This document shows positions 12,004-21,684 of a stretch of DNA of 64,000 nucleotides, one piece after another (position 1 is the first letter of the stretch; each line of letters opens with the position of its first letter). The notes beneath the pieces were generated by a model. The model did no database searches, was not told the DNA's origin, and saw only the letters and a program-made list of their open reading frames with translations. A program made the position numbers and the translations under genes. Source of the DNA: Microdochium bolleyi (taxonomy: Eukaryota > Ascomycota > Sordariomycetes > Xylariales > Microdochiaceae); the NCBI GenBank assembly GCA_001566295.1, contig KQ964246.1, positions 2,542,001 through 2,606,000 of the forward strand, read 5' to 3'.

Positions 12004-14431
12004 ATGGCGCCGACAAAGTCCACGCTGAAGCGCAAGGCTCCTGCTGCCCAGCAGGAGGACCCCGCGATCCTTTCTGACGACGAGTTCGGCGGAGTCGCTC
12101 TCGACGGCGTCCTCGATGGAGAGTCCGACGACGAGGACTTCACCGACAACGATGAGCAGGGGGACGGGAGCGACGAGGACAACAGCGACGAGCTCGAGGA
12201 CGATGACGACCTCGCTAGCGACGACGTCCCTTCGGAAGGGGAGGATGCTGATGAGCGCAAGAAGGAGACCAACGGCGCATTCGATGACGATGAGGAGCTC
12301 GGCCCCAACTACACCGTCGAGACAGACGCCAATGGCAACACCAGATATGTCTACAAGGAGATCGACCCCATCTACGACTCAGACGACTCGGACGCCAACG
12401 AGGGTGCCAACACCATCGGCAACATCCCCCTCTCCTTCTACGACTCGTACCCTCACATCGGCTACACCATTGACGGCAAAAAGATCATGCGCCCTGCCGC
12501 CGGCGACGCCCTCGACAACCTGCTCGACAGCATAGAGGTGCCGAAGGGCTGGACTGGCCTGACGGATCCGCAGACTGGCAAGCCGCTGAACCTGAACCAG
12601 GGCGAGCTTGAGCTCCTCCGCAAGCTGCAGATGGGCGAGATCCCCGCCGAAGGCTACGACCCGTACCCAGACACCGTGGAGTGGTTCACATCACAGATCG
12701 AGGAGATGCCCCTGAGCGCGGCGCCCGAGCCCAAGCGGAGGTTCCTGCCCAGCAAGCACGAGCAGAAGCGCATCATGAAGCTCGTGAAGGCGATCAAGGA
12801 GGGCCGCATCCAGCCTTACACGGAGCCGAAGAAGGAAGACGACGAGGAGGAAGCGGACGATGACCTCTTGGCATACGGTAGGGTCTACATTCACCTCTTT
12901 TGCCGACAAGAACGTAACACTGACAATGGCAAACAGACCTCTGGGCCGACGAGCAGCCTCAGGCACCACACATCATGAACATCCCGGCGCCGAAACTCGC
13001 CCCGCCAGGATACGACCTGAGCTACAACCCACCGCCAGAGTACCTGCCCGACGAGGAAGAGCGCAAGAAGTGGGAGGAGCTGGAGCCCGAGGAGCGCGAC
13101 AAGGAGTACCTGCCCAAGAAGTACGACTCGCTACGCAAGACGCCTGCCTACGACTCGTTCGTCAAGGAGAGATTCGAGCGGTGCCTGGACCTCTACCTGG
13201 CCCCGCGAATCCGCAAGAACAGGTTAAATATCGACCCCATGTCGCTGCTGCCCAAGTTACCAAAGCCCGAAGAGGTAAGTCACTCCTGTTCCCTCCTTGC
13301 TTATTTCTCTCACGGCCATCTGCTAATCCCACCCGCCAACAGCTCCGACCCTTCCCAACGGTAGCTGCAGTCGAGTACGTCGGCCACGAGGGCCGCGTCC
13401 GCTCGGTAGCGGTCGACCCAACGGGCGAGTGGCTCGCCAGCGGCGGCGACGACGGCACCGTGCGCGTCTGGGGCCTGCGCGACGGCAAGCAGCAGTGGTC
13501 CGTCAAGCTCAGCAGCGACGAGCCCGTCGAGACGGTACGGTGGCGGCCGGGGCAGGACGCCTCGATCCTCGCGGCCGTCGTGTCCGAGGACATCTTCCTG
13601 ATGATCCCGGCGTACGGCAACCCGGAGCTCGAGCAGGCAAGCCGGGACATCCTGGACGCCGGGTTCGGCTACGCAACCAACGCGAAGCAGCTGACGACCG
13701 CGACGGGCGCGCGCAAGGACCCGCCCGCCAAGTGGGTGCGGCCCGGGGCGAGGCTCGAGGACGAAGGAGTGCTGCTCAAGGCCACGGTGCGCGCGCCGAT
13801 CCGGACGCTCCAGTGGCATCGCCGCGGCGACTACTTCTGCACCGTCTCGCCCACGGGACAGCGCAGCTCCGTCGCCATCCACACCCTGAGCAAGCACCTG
13901 ACGCAGATCCCCTTCCGCAAGCTCCCCGGGCTCGCGCAGACGGCGCAGTTCCACCCTTCGCGCCCGCTCTTCTTCGTCGCCACCCAGCGCATGATCCGCT
14001 GCTACGACCTGCAGCGCCAGGAGCTCGTCAAGGTGGTGCAGCCCGGAGCGCGGTGGATCTCGTCCTTCGACATCCACCCGGGCGGCGACAACCTCGTCGT
14101 GGGCTCCTACGACCGCCGCCTGCTGTGGCACGAGCTCGAGCTGTCGACCCGCCCCTTCAAGACGATGCGCTTCCACTCCGAGGCCATCCGCGCCGTCAAG
14201 TTCCACCGCAGCTACCCGCTCTTCGCCGACGCCAGCGACGACGGCTCCCTGCAGATCTTCCACAGCAAGGTCGTCAATGACGTCATGGAGGATCCCGTCA
14301 TTGTCCCCGTCAAGATGCTCAAGGGCCACAAGGTCGTCAAGAAGCTCGGCATCCTCGACGTCGACTGGCACCCGCAGCACCCGTGGTGTGTCAGCGCCGG
14401 CGCAGACGGCACTTGCAGGCTGTGGCAGTAG
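12004..14431 (+). CDS. erb1: Ribosome biogenesis protein ERB1 (BOP1)
   Basis: ERB1 is a subunit of the nucleolar NOP7 (PeBoW) complex with NOP7 and YTM1, needed for 27S pre-rRNA processing and 60S subunit assembly. There are three exons, 12004-12877, 12937-13274 and 13343-14431; introns are 59 and 68 nt and phases match. The product is 766 aa. An acidic N-terminus (about residues 18-100, D/E-rich) is followed by the BOP1 N-terminal domain (IDPIYDSDDSD, VPKGWTGLTDPQTGKPL, PPEYLPDEEE, YDSFVKERFERCLDLYLAPR), then a C-terminal WD40 propeller (GHEGRVRSVAVDP, GGDDGTVRVWGL, ending GADGTCRLWQ). The start context GCCATGG is strong. Overlapping long ORFs in other frames and on the other strand are GC-codon shadows. 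The assignment is secure. Confidence 0.96.
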
Positions 14432-15446
14432 AGCATCGAGTTCTGGGCGAGGGAGGACGAGAGGTGATAGTTTGTCAGATACCGGGAAGGCTCCCCTCGG
14501 GGTGGTTGCGAGGTGCAGACACAGATGAGGTCAAATAGGAGTCATATAGCGACGGCGTCAATTCATCGTTTCGGACCATAAGGCTAGAAGAAGAAAGAAA
14601 AAAAAATTCAAAGTCCCTAGAGGATGAAATTGTAGCTACCATGCTATCGCACCCGAGAAGCGCGCCACCGAGAGCAGAACACTGCTGTCTCGTTCACTGC
14701 GTGGCTGTGGTAAAGCGCGTTATCCAGATGACTTTGAGACTAAGTAATGTGATTCGTGAATGGTGAAATGAAAACTACAGTCAAGCGTGTAGGTGTGAGA
14801 AGAGCTGGAATATGAGACCTCATGCGAATATATGTTACGGATGTATCTTTGCGTCTAAAGAACTCCATATTGCATGCAATATATGTGTAAGCGCTCAGAC
14901 GCGGAAAGGACATGTCTCATTAATTTGTGTTTGCCAATCTGACCTCCACAGCATGGCTGTATGTAAGCCTGCTCGCCACCTCTTTTTGGTTTAAACGCCA
15001 CGCCAGAACGCCGTTGAAGTGATTAGAAGGAAACGGAAGATGCAAGGTCCACAAGATCCTGACATGGCAGTGAACAAGATTGTATAGGTTGCCGCGCGGA
15101 TGTGATCATAAGTGGATGCAAAGCACGATGTGCTCGCAAATCAGAATCAAGAAAACACACTGCAACAGAGGCAAGCATGGGCACAGGGTTCGTGGACGAG
15201 CCACAAAGATCTGCACCAGGCAACAAGGAATAAGAAATCAGACGCCTGAAGGAGCCCAGCTTGGGATAGGAAATAGGGGAAGGGAAACGTGAAATAGCGT
15301 CATGTGAGAATGTGGTTGTAACCCGAGCACTTCCCATCAGGGAGGGCCGGGGAACGATAGACACGAGTCTCCCGCATGACTGTGTAAAACGAAAGATGCC
15401 GGCGTGCCGATTGGGTGCAAAGGGGACGATTGGCTTGAGGATGGCT
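14432..15446. other. Convergent intergenic region after ERB1
   Basis: About 1 kb between stop codons. It holds an A-rich run near 14595 that may be part of the ERB1 3' end, and a perfect 16-bp palindrome at 14867-14882 (ATATTGCATGCAATAT). No gene could be supported. Confidence 0.4.
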
Positions 15447-16178
15447 CTACAGCATCTCGTCGAAAGGCAAAGGGGAAATAGTGTCGTCAACGAATTGTCC
15501 ACCGGTATCTCGAACGTCATGATCAGTGGTTATTGGGTTGCTTGTCTCATCGCCGACGAGATACCAGGACCAGCCGGTCACGTCACTGTGGCTGCTCGTC
15601 GTGGACTTTTCCGCCAGCACCATGCTCAGATTAAGCTCATCGACAAGGGCAGCTGTTTGGTGGGCATCAGCCATGGCAGAGGTGATTCCCTGGCCGAGAG
15701 CCCAGCCGTGAACATCATGTTGGTATTCACGAGCGTGGTACAATGCCAGCGTAGCAATAGCGCTTTGGGTCAACTGTGGCTCTGCACGAACTTCTCTGCC
15801 CAGGTCGAAGCCATGATCGAAATTGCAGAGAAGATGGTGGATGTCGTTTCGAATCGGGGCTGCGGTATCCTTGACTGTGCTGAAGGACTCGAGAGACTCC
15901 TCATACAGCTCGGACAAGGTCGAGTCAAGGTCGGGCAAGTCGGCGGCTCCGACGTTGGCTGGGACCGTGGCTTGGCGACCGAGGGCGACGAGGTGCTGGT
16001 CACTGCACAAGGACTGCTCGAGGTCGACGGGCTGGCGGCTGTACTGCTCGTTGAGCACCGGAGGTCGGTGCCGGCAGTAGTTGCTAGTGTAGAAGCTGGC
16101 TGGTGACCGCTCGGCGACACAGCTGGGGCAAAGCGGGAACTGGGACTCCGGCAAGTGGCTGTTGTTTGAGACGGCCAT
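15447..16178 (-). CDS. Hypothetical protein, 243 aa
   Basis: A single-exon ORF that I do not recognise. The start at 16178 (MAVSNNSHLPESQFPLCPSC) is chosen because sequence upstream in the same frame is Pro/Ser-rich leader derived from a pyrimidine-rich tract. A CxxC pair and a Cys-Arg-His segment (CPSCVAERSP, NYCRHRPP) lie in the first 40 residues and could form a small metal site. The middle is acidic and helical (LDSTLSELYEESLESFSTV); a second helical part follows (TQSAIATLALYHAREYQHD). The C-terminus is acidic. No signal peptide or membrane span is seen. The composition looks coding, but there is no family evidence. Confidence 0.55.
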   Translation of the reverse strand: MAVSNNSHLPESQFPLCPSCVAERSPASFYTSNYCRHRPPVLNEQYSRQPVDLEQSLCSDQHLVALGRQATVPANVGAADLPDLDSTLSELYEESLESFSTVKDTAAPIRNDIHHLLCNFDHGFDLGREVRAEPQLTQSAIATLALYHAREYQHDVHGWALGQGITSAMADAHQTAALVDELNLSMVLAEKSTTSSHSDVTGWSWYLVGDETSNPITTDHDVRDTGGQFVDDTISPLPFDEML

Positions 16179-18244
16179 GATGGGCTGCCAGTGTTGCAAA
16201 GGAAGGGGGTGGGCGTGGTAGCCAGCGGAGTTGCTAGCACGAAGAGTATAGGGCCAGAGGAGATGGTGACGAAGGCCTGAGTCGGAACAATGAAGTGCTT
16301 GTGTCGCTGAGAGCCGATGCTGAATGAATGCAGTAGAGAGGGGGAAGTCGCAGAGAGACTTATAAGATGCTATTTGTGCAGAGGGGGGACGGGGAGGTAT
16401 AGAGTGCAGAGAGAGAGGAAAGAGAGGAAGAAGAGGAGAGCGGAGAAAAAGGAAGGAAGGTGCTGGGGCACGAGGGTCATGGCCAGATGGGGGGGTGTGA
16501 GGTTTGTGACCGCAGTCGGGTACACTGCCCAGGGCGGTTCGCACTCTGGGGAGTGACCGACCGACCATTTGGTAACAGGCCCAAGTCAGGCCAGCTCCAC
16601 GGTTCGCTGGAGGTATGCGGGCTGCAGCATCAGCATGAATAGTTGTGGGTTTTCTGCAAGTAACAATGCTTCCGGCCTAAAGTCCGAAGCTTTGTCCACG
16701 TCGTGTCTTGGGTGTACACGCTCATGTACAATGAATAGAGTGACCCCACAGACCGGTCTGATGTCCAACGGTTCCTGAAGGGGGCCTAGTACTACGAGGT
16801 GTTGCGAAGGTCAGGGCCGGTGACAGCACGAGTCTGCTCTACGGAGTATGCAGTGTCAGTTTTGACAGCGCGTGCAGTCTCTGGGCCACCCCCTCCTCGC
16901 CACCATGGCACCTGCGTCCTCACGCTGCACAGCAGAATTCTTCTTCAGCAGGCCGCCAGGAGGCGAGACCAGGACCTGCAACACTCCTGATCTGGAAAGT
17001 ATTCTTTCCCTCGGGAGTGATGGATGGCCAAGTCGTCACCGGCTCAGGTTTTGACATCCATCCCCCACTTCCCTCCAGACCCTGGCCCGCCGCCTCGTCG
17101 TCGGCCTGATGAGCCTACCGACATACGATAGCAGACCCGCGCCGTCGGCCGAACTGAACATCATCCCGCTAGGTCAACGCCCCTCTCCTGCTTGAAACAA
17201 TCGATGCTCGTTCCTCGGTGGCTTTGAGCCAAACCGCTAGCCACGTAGCTCCCGCGTGTTGGCCGTTTCCCCGTCCCTTTGTTTCGTCCCCACTCCATGC
17301 TCCACTCCAGCCTCGAGCTCCAGGAATCGTGGTGGGCGTCCATTATGGATGCCCAGGTGGCTTTTGTTCCCCCCAGCGGCGGGAAGGGGGCCAAGGCCTC
17401 AACAGCGGTGCAGGTGCTTCCTCGACGCACAACCCCTCGAGCATTCTCGCCGGAGTCGGCGCGGCCAATCGCCAAACCTGTCTGCTTCTGGTCACCGAGA
17501 TGACGCCGGCTTCAGACGACAACCGACGACAACCAAGAACACACGCTTCTCCGTGCGGGCCGATGATTTCGCTCGGCCCTTCAAAGGCCCTTCCTCTCCG
17601 CCGCTTGCCAAGCTCGGCCATACTCCCCTCGATGCTCACAACCGGTAACTCAAGCGTACGTATAGGTATGCGCCAGTCGCGTCCAGAGCCCCCCGGGGCT
17701 CGAGCTGAGTCTTGTGCAGGACGGGACACGCGGCTTGCAGGGCCGCGCAAGTCATCGATGTGCGTCACGCCCACGATCGCGACGGGCTTCGCAAGAAACC
17801 CCGGCCCACATGTGGAAAGGTGGGAATGCATCTCCATGTGCCTTGGTGCAGCTGCAGCCTTCAGTTAGAGTTAAGCACAAGGCTTAGGTTGCAGATGTGC
17901 ACCATGGTCCTCTCCGGAAGGACAGGCGATCTCGCTAGGCTCAGATGGGCACGACGGTTGGGCCCAGATCACACCACGGCAGGGGTATGGGAGGACTTGC
18001 TCCATGCCGAGTGTCAGTGTCCTGCATAAGGTAATCAACTCTGCACCCTGGCCTCCATTCTTCACAACACAGTCCTGTCAGTCCTAGAGGCATCTTCCGA
18101 AGCTTGGCTTTCATTCACCGTAGAACCCGACATCTTGGAAGTGATTCTGCAGAAGCGGATCTCTTAAGCACCCCGTATTGTATGCGCGTTGATAACCAGA
18201 TTGCTAGTAAGTAACGTTCAATACTCTCGACTGACACTCTCTCT

Positions 18245-18289
18245 CCCCCCCCACCCCCCCCCCCCCCCCCCGGCCGGTCACGCTGGTCG

Positions 18290-18322
<33 letters not shown>

Positions 18323-18332
18323 NNNNNNNNNN

Positions 18333-18365
<33 letters not shown>

Positions 18366-18388
18366 AGGTCGGCCGGTCACGCTGGTCG
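18245..18388. repeat. Poly-C tracts with duplicated 18-mer spacer, interrupted by an assembly gap
   Basis: C runs at 18245-18252, 18254-18271, 18290-18322 and 18333-18365 alternate with two identical copies of an 18-mer (GGCCGGTCACGCTGGTCG) at 18272-18289 and 18371-18388. Ten Ns at 18323-18332 split the longest C run. This is either a C-run/18-mer minisatellite of unknown true length or an assembly duplication at a homopolymer. Confidence 0.85.
18323..18332. other. Assembly gap (10 N)
   Basis: Ten Ns inside a poly-C tract. The size is probably a placeholder, and the true missing length is unknown. Confidence 0.98.
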
Positions 18389-19172
18389 ACTGGCCGGAAG
18401 TGACTATCAGGATTATCAATCAATTAAAACATCGCCATCTAGGCTCTCGCGTCCCGCGACACTAGCATTGGCGGTCACATCACTCATCTCTGGGCATTGA
18501 AGCAGGCGGCTCCCCAGGTACGGTCGACGCGCGCAGAAACACTCGTGCGTGCACGGGGCTTTCTGTGCATGACATGCTTCCCAAAGGTACAATTAAGTGT
18601 CTCTGCCGACAGCGCTCCACATGTGATTTTTTTTCAACCTCTAATCGGACCTCTCGCTGTCTCGGACGTGATGATTCCAGGTACGGGAGAACCTCGAGCC
18701 AACGGGCAGATGTTCCGCCGCCAGCTTTGTCAGCTGTGAAGTCAACAAGTCAAGTACGGATAGCAGTATCATCTGTCCTCGCAATCATGTGGCACAGCAC
18801 GTTCGTGCCGTACCTTTATCGGAGGCGCAGTGGAGTGAGGCTCCACGTCAACCGTGCCTCCAAGGTTCCACGGCAGGGTTTTGGCTTCTAGAGTAGCCAA
18901 TCGGGTCAGTCCATTCCTAGTCGACAACTCCATCTGGCAACGGCCAAATTGGCCGAAACCTTCAGTGCTTTCAAGGGTTGAAGCGACAACCATGACCAAT
19001 GTGGCCCATGGAAACAGTTGGAATGGGTCACCTCCGCAAATGGGACGCTATTTTGGCAACAGATACTAGGCTACGTGTGGAAATATTGCCCTGGATATGG
19101 AGCTAGTATGCTTGAGCTTCCCAAGGCCCTAGCAAGACAACTCAGAGTTGCCCATCGTACCGGTGATAACTC

Positions 19173-19187
19173 TATATATATATATAT
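19173..19187. repeat. (TA)n microsatellite
   Basis: About seven and a half TA units, ending before GTATGT, 230 bp upstream of the short-chain dehydrogenase start. Confidence 0.8.
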
Positions 19188-19415
19188 GTATGTCGCTGGC
19201 ATCGCTCTTTTGATAATGAAGAAATCTGGAAGCAAGCATTTCGTCTTCACCTTGCAGATCACCAACAACCCAGCAATCTGCTGGTCTGCATCTTCCTAAC
19301 GCCATCAGACAAGGATCGGTTTACGAACGTGCCAATACCAACGTCCATCGCAGCAGAGCACTGTCCAGGGTCAAGTCTCCGTACACAAAATATCCAAAAA
19401 GCAGCCCTCAGAACA

Positions 19416-20360
19416 ATGCCAGCCCGCAAGAACGTCCTCATCACCGGCTGCACCGATGGGACCGCCGGCGCCGCGATGGCGAGGCGCTTCCACGAGCGCG
19501 GCTGCCGCGTGTTTGCGACCGCCCGGAAGCTGAAGAACATGGAGGCCCTGGCGGCCATGGATATCGAGACGCTGGAGCTCGACGTCACGGACGAGAAGCA
19601 GATCAGGTCTGCGGTAGAGATCGTACGTGGCAAGCTCAGAGGCTCCACGACGGATGACAACAGCAACAACACACCTGAAGCTAGTAAAGACGACGACGAC
19701 GCTAGCGGCGGCAGACTCGACATCCTCGTCAACAACGCGGGGTACTGGAACCTGATGCCTCTCGCGGACCAGGACCTCGGCGAGGCCCGGCGGATGTTCG
19801 AGATCAACTACTTTGGTCTGTTGGCCGTCACGCAGGCTTTTCTCCCGCTGCTGCTCCCGCCGCTTTCGTCCACCACCGATACAAAGGGTGGACTGGTCGC
19901 CAACGTGGGCAGCATCTCAGCCATCGTCCCGCCGCCCTACCAGGGCGTCTATGCCTCGTCCAAGGCCGCCGTCGCCGCGCTGAGCGACGTCCTCCGGCTC
20001 GAGCTCGCCCCGCTGGGCGTTGCGGTCGTGCACATCCGGACCGGCAGCGTCGCGACGCGGTTCCTCGAGGTCGAGAGCTGGAAGCTGCCCGGGGGCAGCG
20101 CGTACGGGAGTCTGGCGGGGATGATCGAGCGGAGGGAGCACATGGGCGACGTGTCGAGCAAGGCGATGACGCCGGACGAGTATGCGAGGAGGGTTGTCGG
20201 GGACCTGCTGGCGGGGGTTGACGGGGATGCGCCGAGGGAGATTCGGAGGGGGAGTTTCGTGAGCATGGTGGCTATTGCTGTTGGGTTGGGGCTGAGGTGG
20301 ATGGTTGAGAAGATGTTTGTCAAGGAGGGCAAGTTGGACACTTTGAGACCATCGGTGTAG
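19416..20360 (+). CDS. Short-chain dehydrogenase/reductase, AYR1-like
   Basis: A classical-type NAD(P)-dependent SDR, closest in pattern to fungal 1-acyl-dihydroxyacetone-phosphate reductase (AYR1) relatives, which reduce acyl-DHAP in ether-lipid and phosphatidate synthesis. The substrate here is unproven. It is a single exon of 314 aa. The ATG at 19416 is chosen because it places the beta-1 strand KNVLITGC at the usual distance from the N-terminus; an upstream in-frame ATG at 19329 would add 29 unrelated residues. Motifs are the nucleotide loop TGCTDGTAG (residues 10-18), NNAG, the catalytic Ser in VGSIS, and YASSK. An Asp/Asn/Ser-rich insert sits before GRLDILVNNAG. A hydrophobic stretch near the C-terminus (SMVAIAVGLGLRWMV) may bind membrane. 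COX17 follows in the same direction. Confidence 0.85.
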   Translation: MPARKNVLITGCTDGTAGAAMARRFHERGCRVFATARKLKNMEALAAMDIETLELDVTDEKQIRSAVEIVRGKLRGSTTDDNSNNTPEASKDDDDASGGRLDILVNNAGYWNLMPLADQDLGEARRMFEINYFGLLAVTQAFLPLLLPPLSSTTDTKGGLVANVGSISAIVPPPYQGVYASSKAAVAALSDVLRLELAPLGVAVVHIRTGSVATRFLEVESWKLPGGSAYGSLAGMIERREHMGDVSSKAMTPDEYARRVVGDLLAGVDGDAPREIRRGSFVSMVAIAVGLGLRWMVEKMFVKEGKLDTLRPSV

Positions 20361-21184
20361 ATGTCTTTCCGGTGAGAGCCAACAGCACCCTTCTCAGGCT
20401 ATACCCCTCCGTCACAGGCAGGCTTTATGGGATGCATCGTGGCTGCTTCTCAAAGACAAGACGGCAGAGGTCTGCAACGGCCCTAGTACAGTCGTTCGTG
20501 TCCAAGCGGGCAGTGCATATCGTCTTGGCAGCATTTTGAGTGCGGCAACCCTCTAAAACGATGCACCACTGACGGTAAGAATAGTCGTAAATGTAGCAAC
20601 ACGAACTGAAGACGAGATGACGCCTTTTTCTTGGATCCAATATAACCTTTTCTTCGAGAGGGGGAAGTGGTCAACGCAACTTTCCTTTTGTCTTTCGGCC
20701 TACATCAAGCATTTTGATGCGACGTCTATATTCTCATGCAATGGAGCTCACAAGCGTCAAAGTCGGATGACCCTGGATTTGTCGTGGTCATTCGGCATAA
20801 ATTTGCCATGTTGTTACTCGGTGCTGATACTATAGAGAGCGCATATCCGAGAGTACATTCGAGAGTCCAGCTATTGAATTATCATTGACCCTGGTAGGGT
20901 GAAGCTGTCTGTAGTTGTGTCCAAAACCTTGGAGTGCGAGGAAGAGAGACCCACCAAAGTTCACAGGCCCACCACTCCCGCCAATATGCAGGGGTCTCGT
21001 GGTGGGTGTCCTCGGGTGTGCCGGTGTCGCCATCAGTGGATCGCAAAGTGTGGGATCGGGCCTGACAAATCCATCCATCATCATCGTCACGACGGCCGAA
21101 ATCCCAATTTGCTCGACGACAGCAACCTCACTTCACTCACTGCCACACAATAGCCACTACCTCAAAACAGTGCCAACGTCCGCC
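20361..21184. promoter_or_regulatory. Intergenic region between the SDR gene and COX17
   Basis: These 824 bp presumably carry the SDR 3' UTR and the COX17 promoter. No supportable ORF or clear motif was found. Confidence 0.4.
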
Positions 21185-21684
21185 ATGGCCGCCCAAGGAG
21201 CTTCGATGCGTGAGTCCATCACCACTGTTTCCGGCGCATCCCCCAACTTTTTCACCCGCCTGCAATGCTCCGATGCGCTTCTTGCGACAACTCTCCCTAC
21301 GCCGGACAAGCGCTGACCTAGACCTCGCGGCTACGACAGCCTCCCTCGCAGAACGGCCAGATGCGCCCAAGCCGACTCTCAACGCCGACGCCGCGTCCAA
21401 GCCCAAAGTACGCCTCCCTCGCTTCATCCATCCCACCTCTCATCACTGTCCCTCCCGACGATCGACCATCCGAACGAGAAAAAAACCGACGATCCCCCTT
21501 CGCAGTAATGAGCTTTGACTAATATACCTCCGGAATCCAACAGCCCTGCTGCGTGTGCAAGGATGAGAAGGCGCAGCGCGACGAGTGCATGCTCTTCTCC
21601 AAGACGGCCGACCCGACGATAGAGTGCAAGTCGACGATTGCTCAGTACAGGAGCTGCATGGCCGGATTCGGCTTCCAGGTCTAA
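21185..21684 (+). CDS. cox17: Cytochrome c oxidase copper chaperone COX17
   Basis: COX17 is a small intermembrane-space copper chaperone that hands Cu(I) to SCO1 and COX11 for assembly of complex IV. There are three exons, 21185-21209, 21322-21407 and 21544-21684; GT-AG introns of 112 and 136 nt join in phases 1 and 0. The product is 83 aa. Exon 3 carries nearly the whole functional part: KP then CCVCKDEKAQRDEC, ECKSTIAQYRSC and a C-terminal AGFGFQV. Cys39-Cys40 are the copper pair. C42/C52 and C65/C75 form the twin CX9C pattern recognised by MIA40. The N-terminal 37 residues are variable in this family. The start is the only ATG that gives open phase through exon 2. No single ORF covers this gene, and longer unrelated ORFs overlap it. 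Confidence 0.92.

Larger units (their letters stand above)
16179..19415. other. Gene-free interval, 15.4-kb unknown gene to short-chain dehydrogenase
   Basis: About 3.2 kb. The minus-strand side near 16.3-16.5 kb is a purine/pyrimidine-biased leader. The interval contains the poly-C array and N gap (18245-18388) and a (TA)7 run at 19173-19187. ORFs such as 17218-17868 lack signatures and have skewed composition. Confidence 0.45.

Noticed and set aside
13429..14280. 283-aa Arg/Ala/Pro-rich ORF on the plus strand
   Set aside because: Alternative frame inside ERB1 exon 3, with composition typical of shifted GC-rich coding sequence.
13310..14380. 356-aa ORF on the minus strand
   Set aside because: Antisense of the ERB1 WD40 exon. 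It is low-complexity and Val/Asp/Leu-rich, produced by GC-ending codons on the other strand.
17218..17868. 216-aa plus-strand ORF
   Set aside because: Pro/Ser/Arg-rich with several scattered Cys, overlapped by ORFs in other frames; no domain and no promoter or splice support.
21137..21436. 99-aa minus-strand ORF over COX17 exons 1-2
   Set aside because: No domain; the plus-strand spliced product is a clear COX17.
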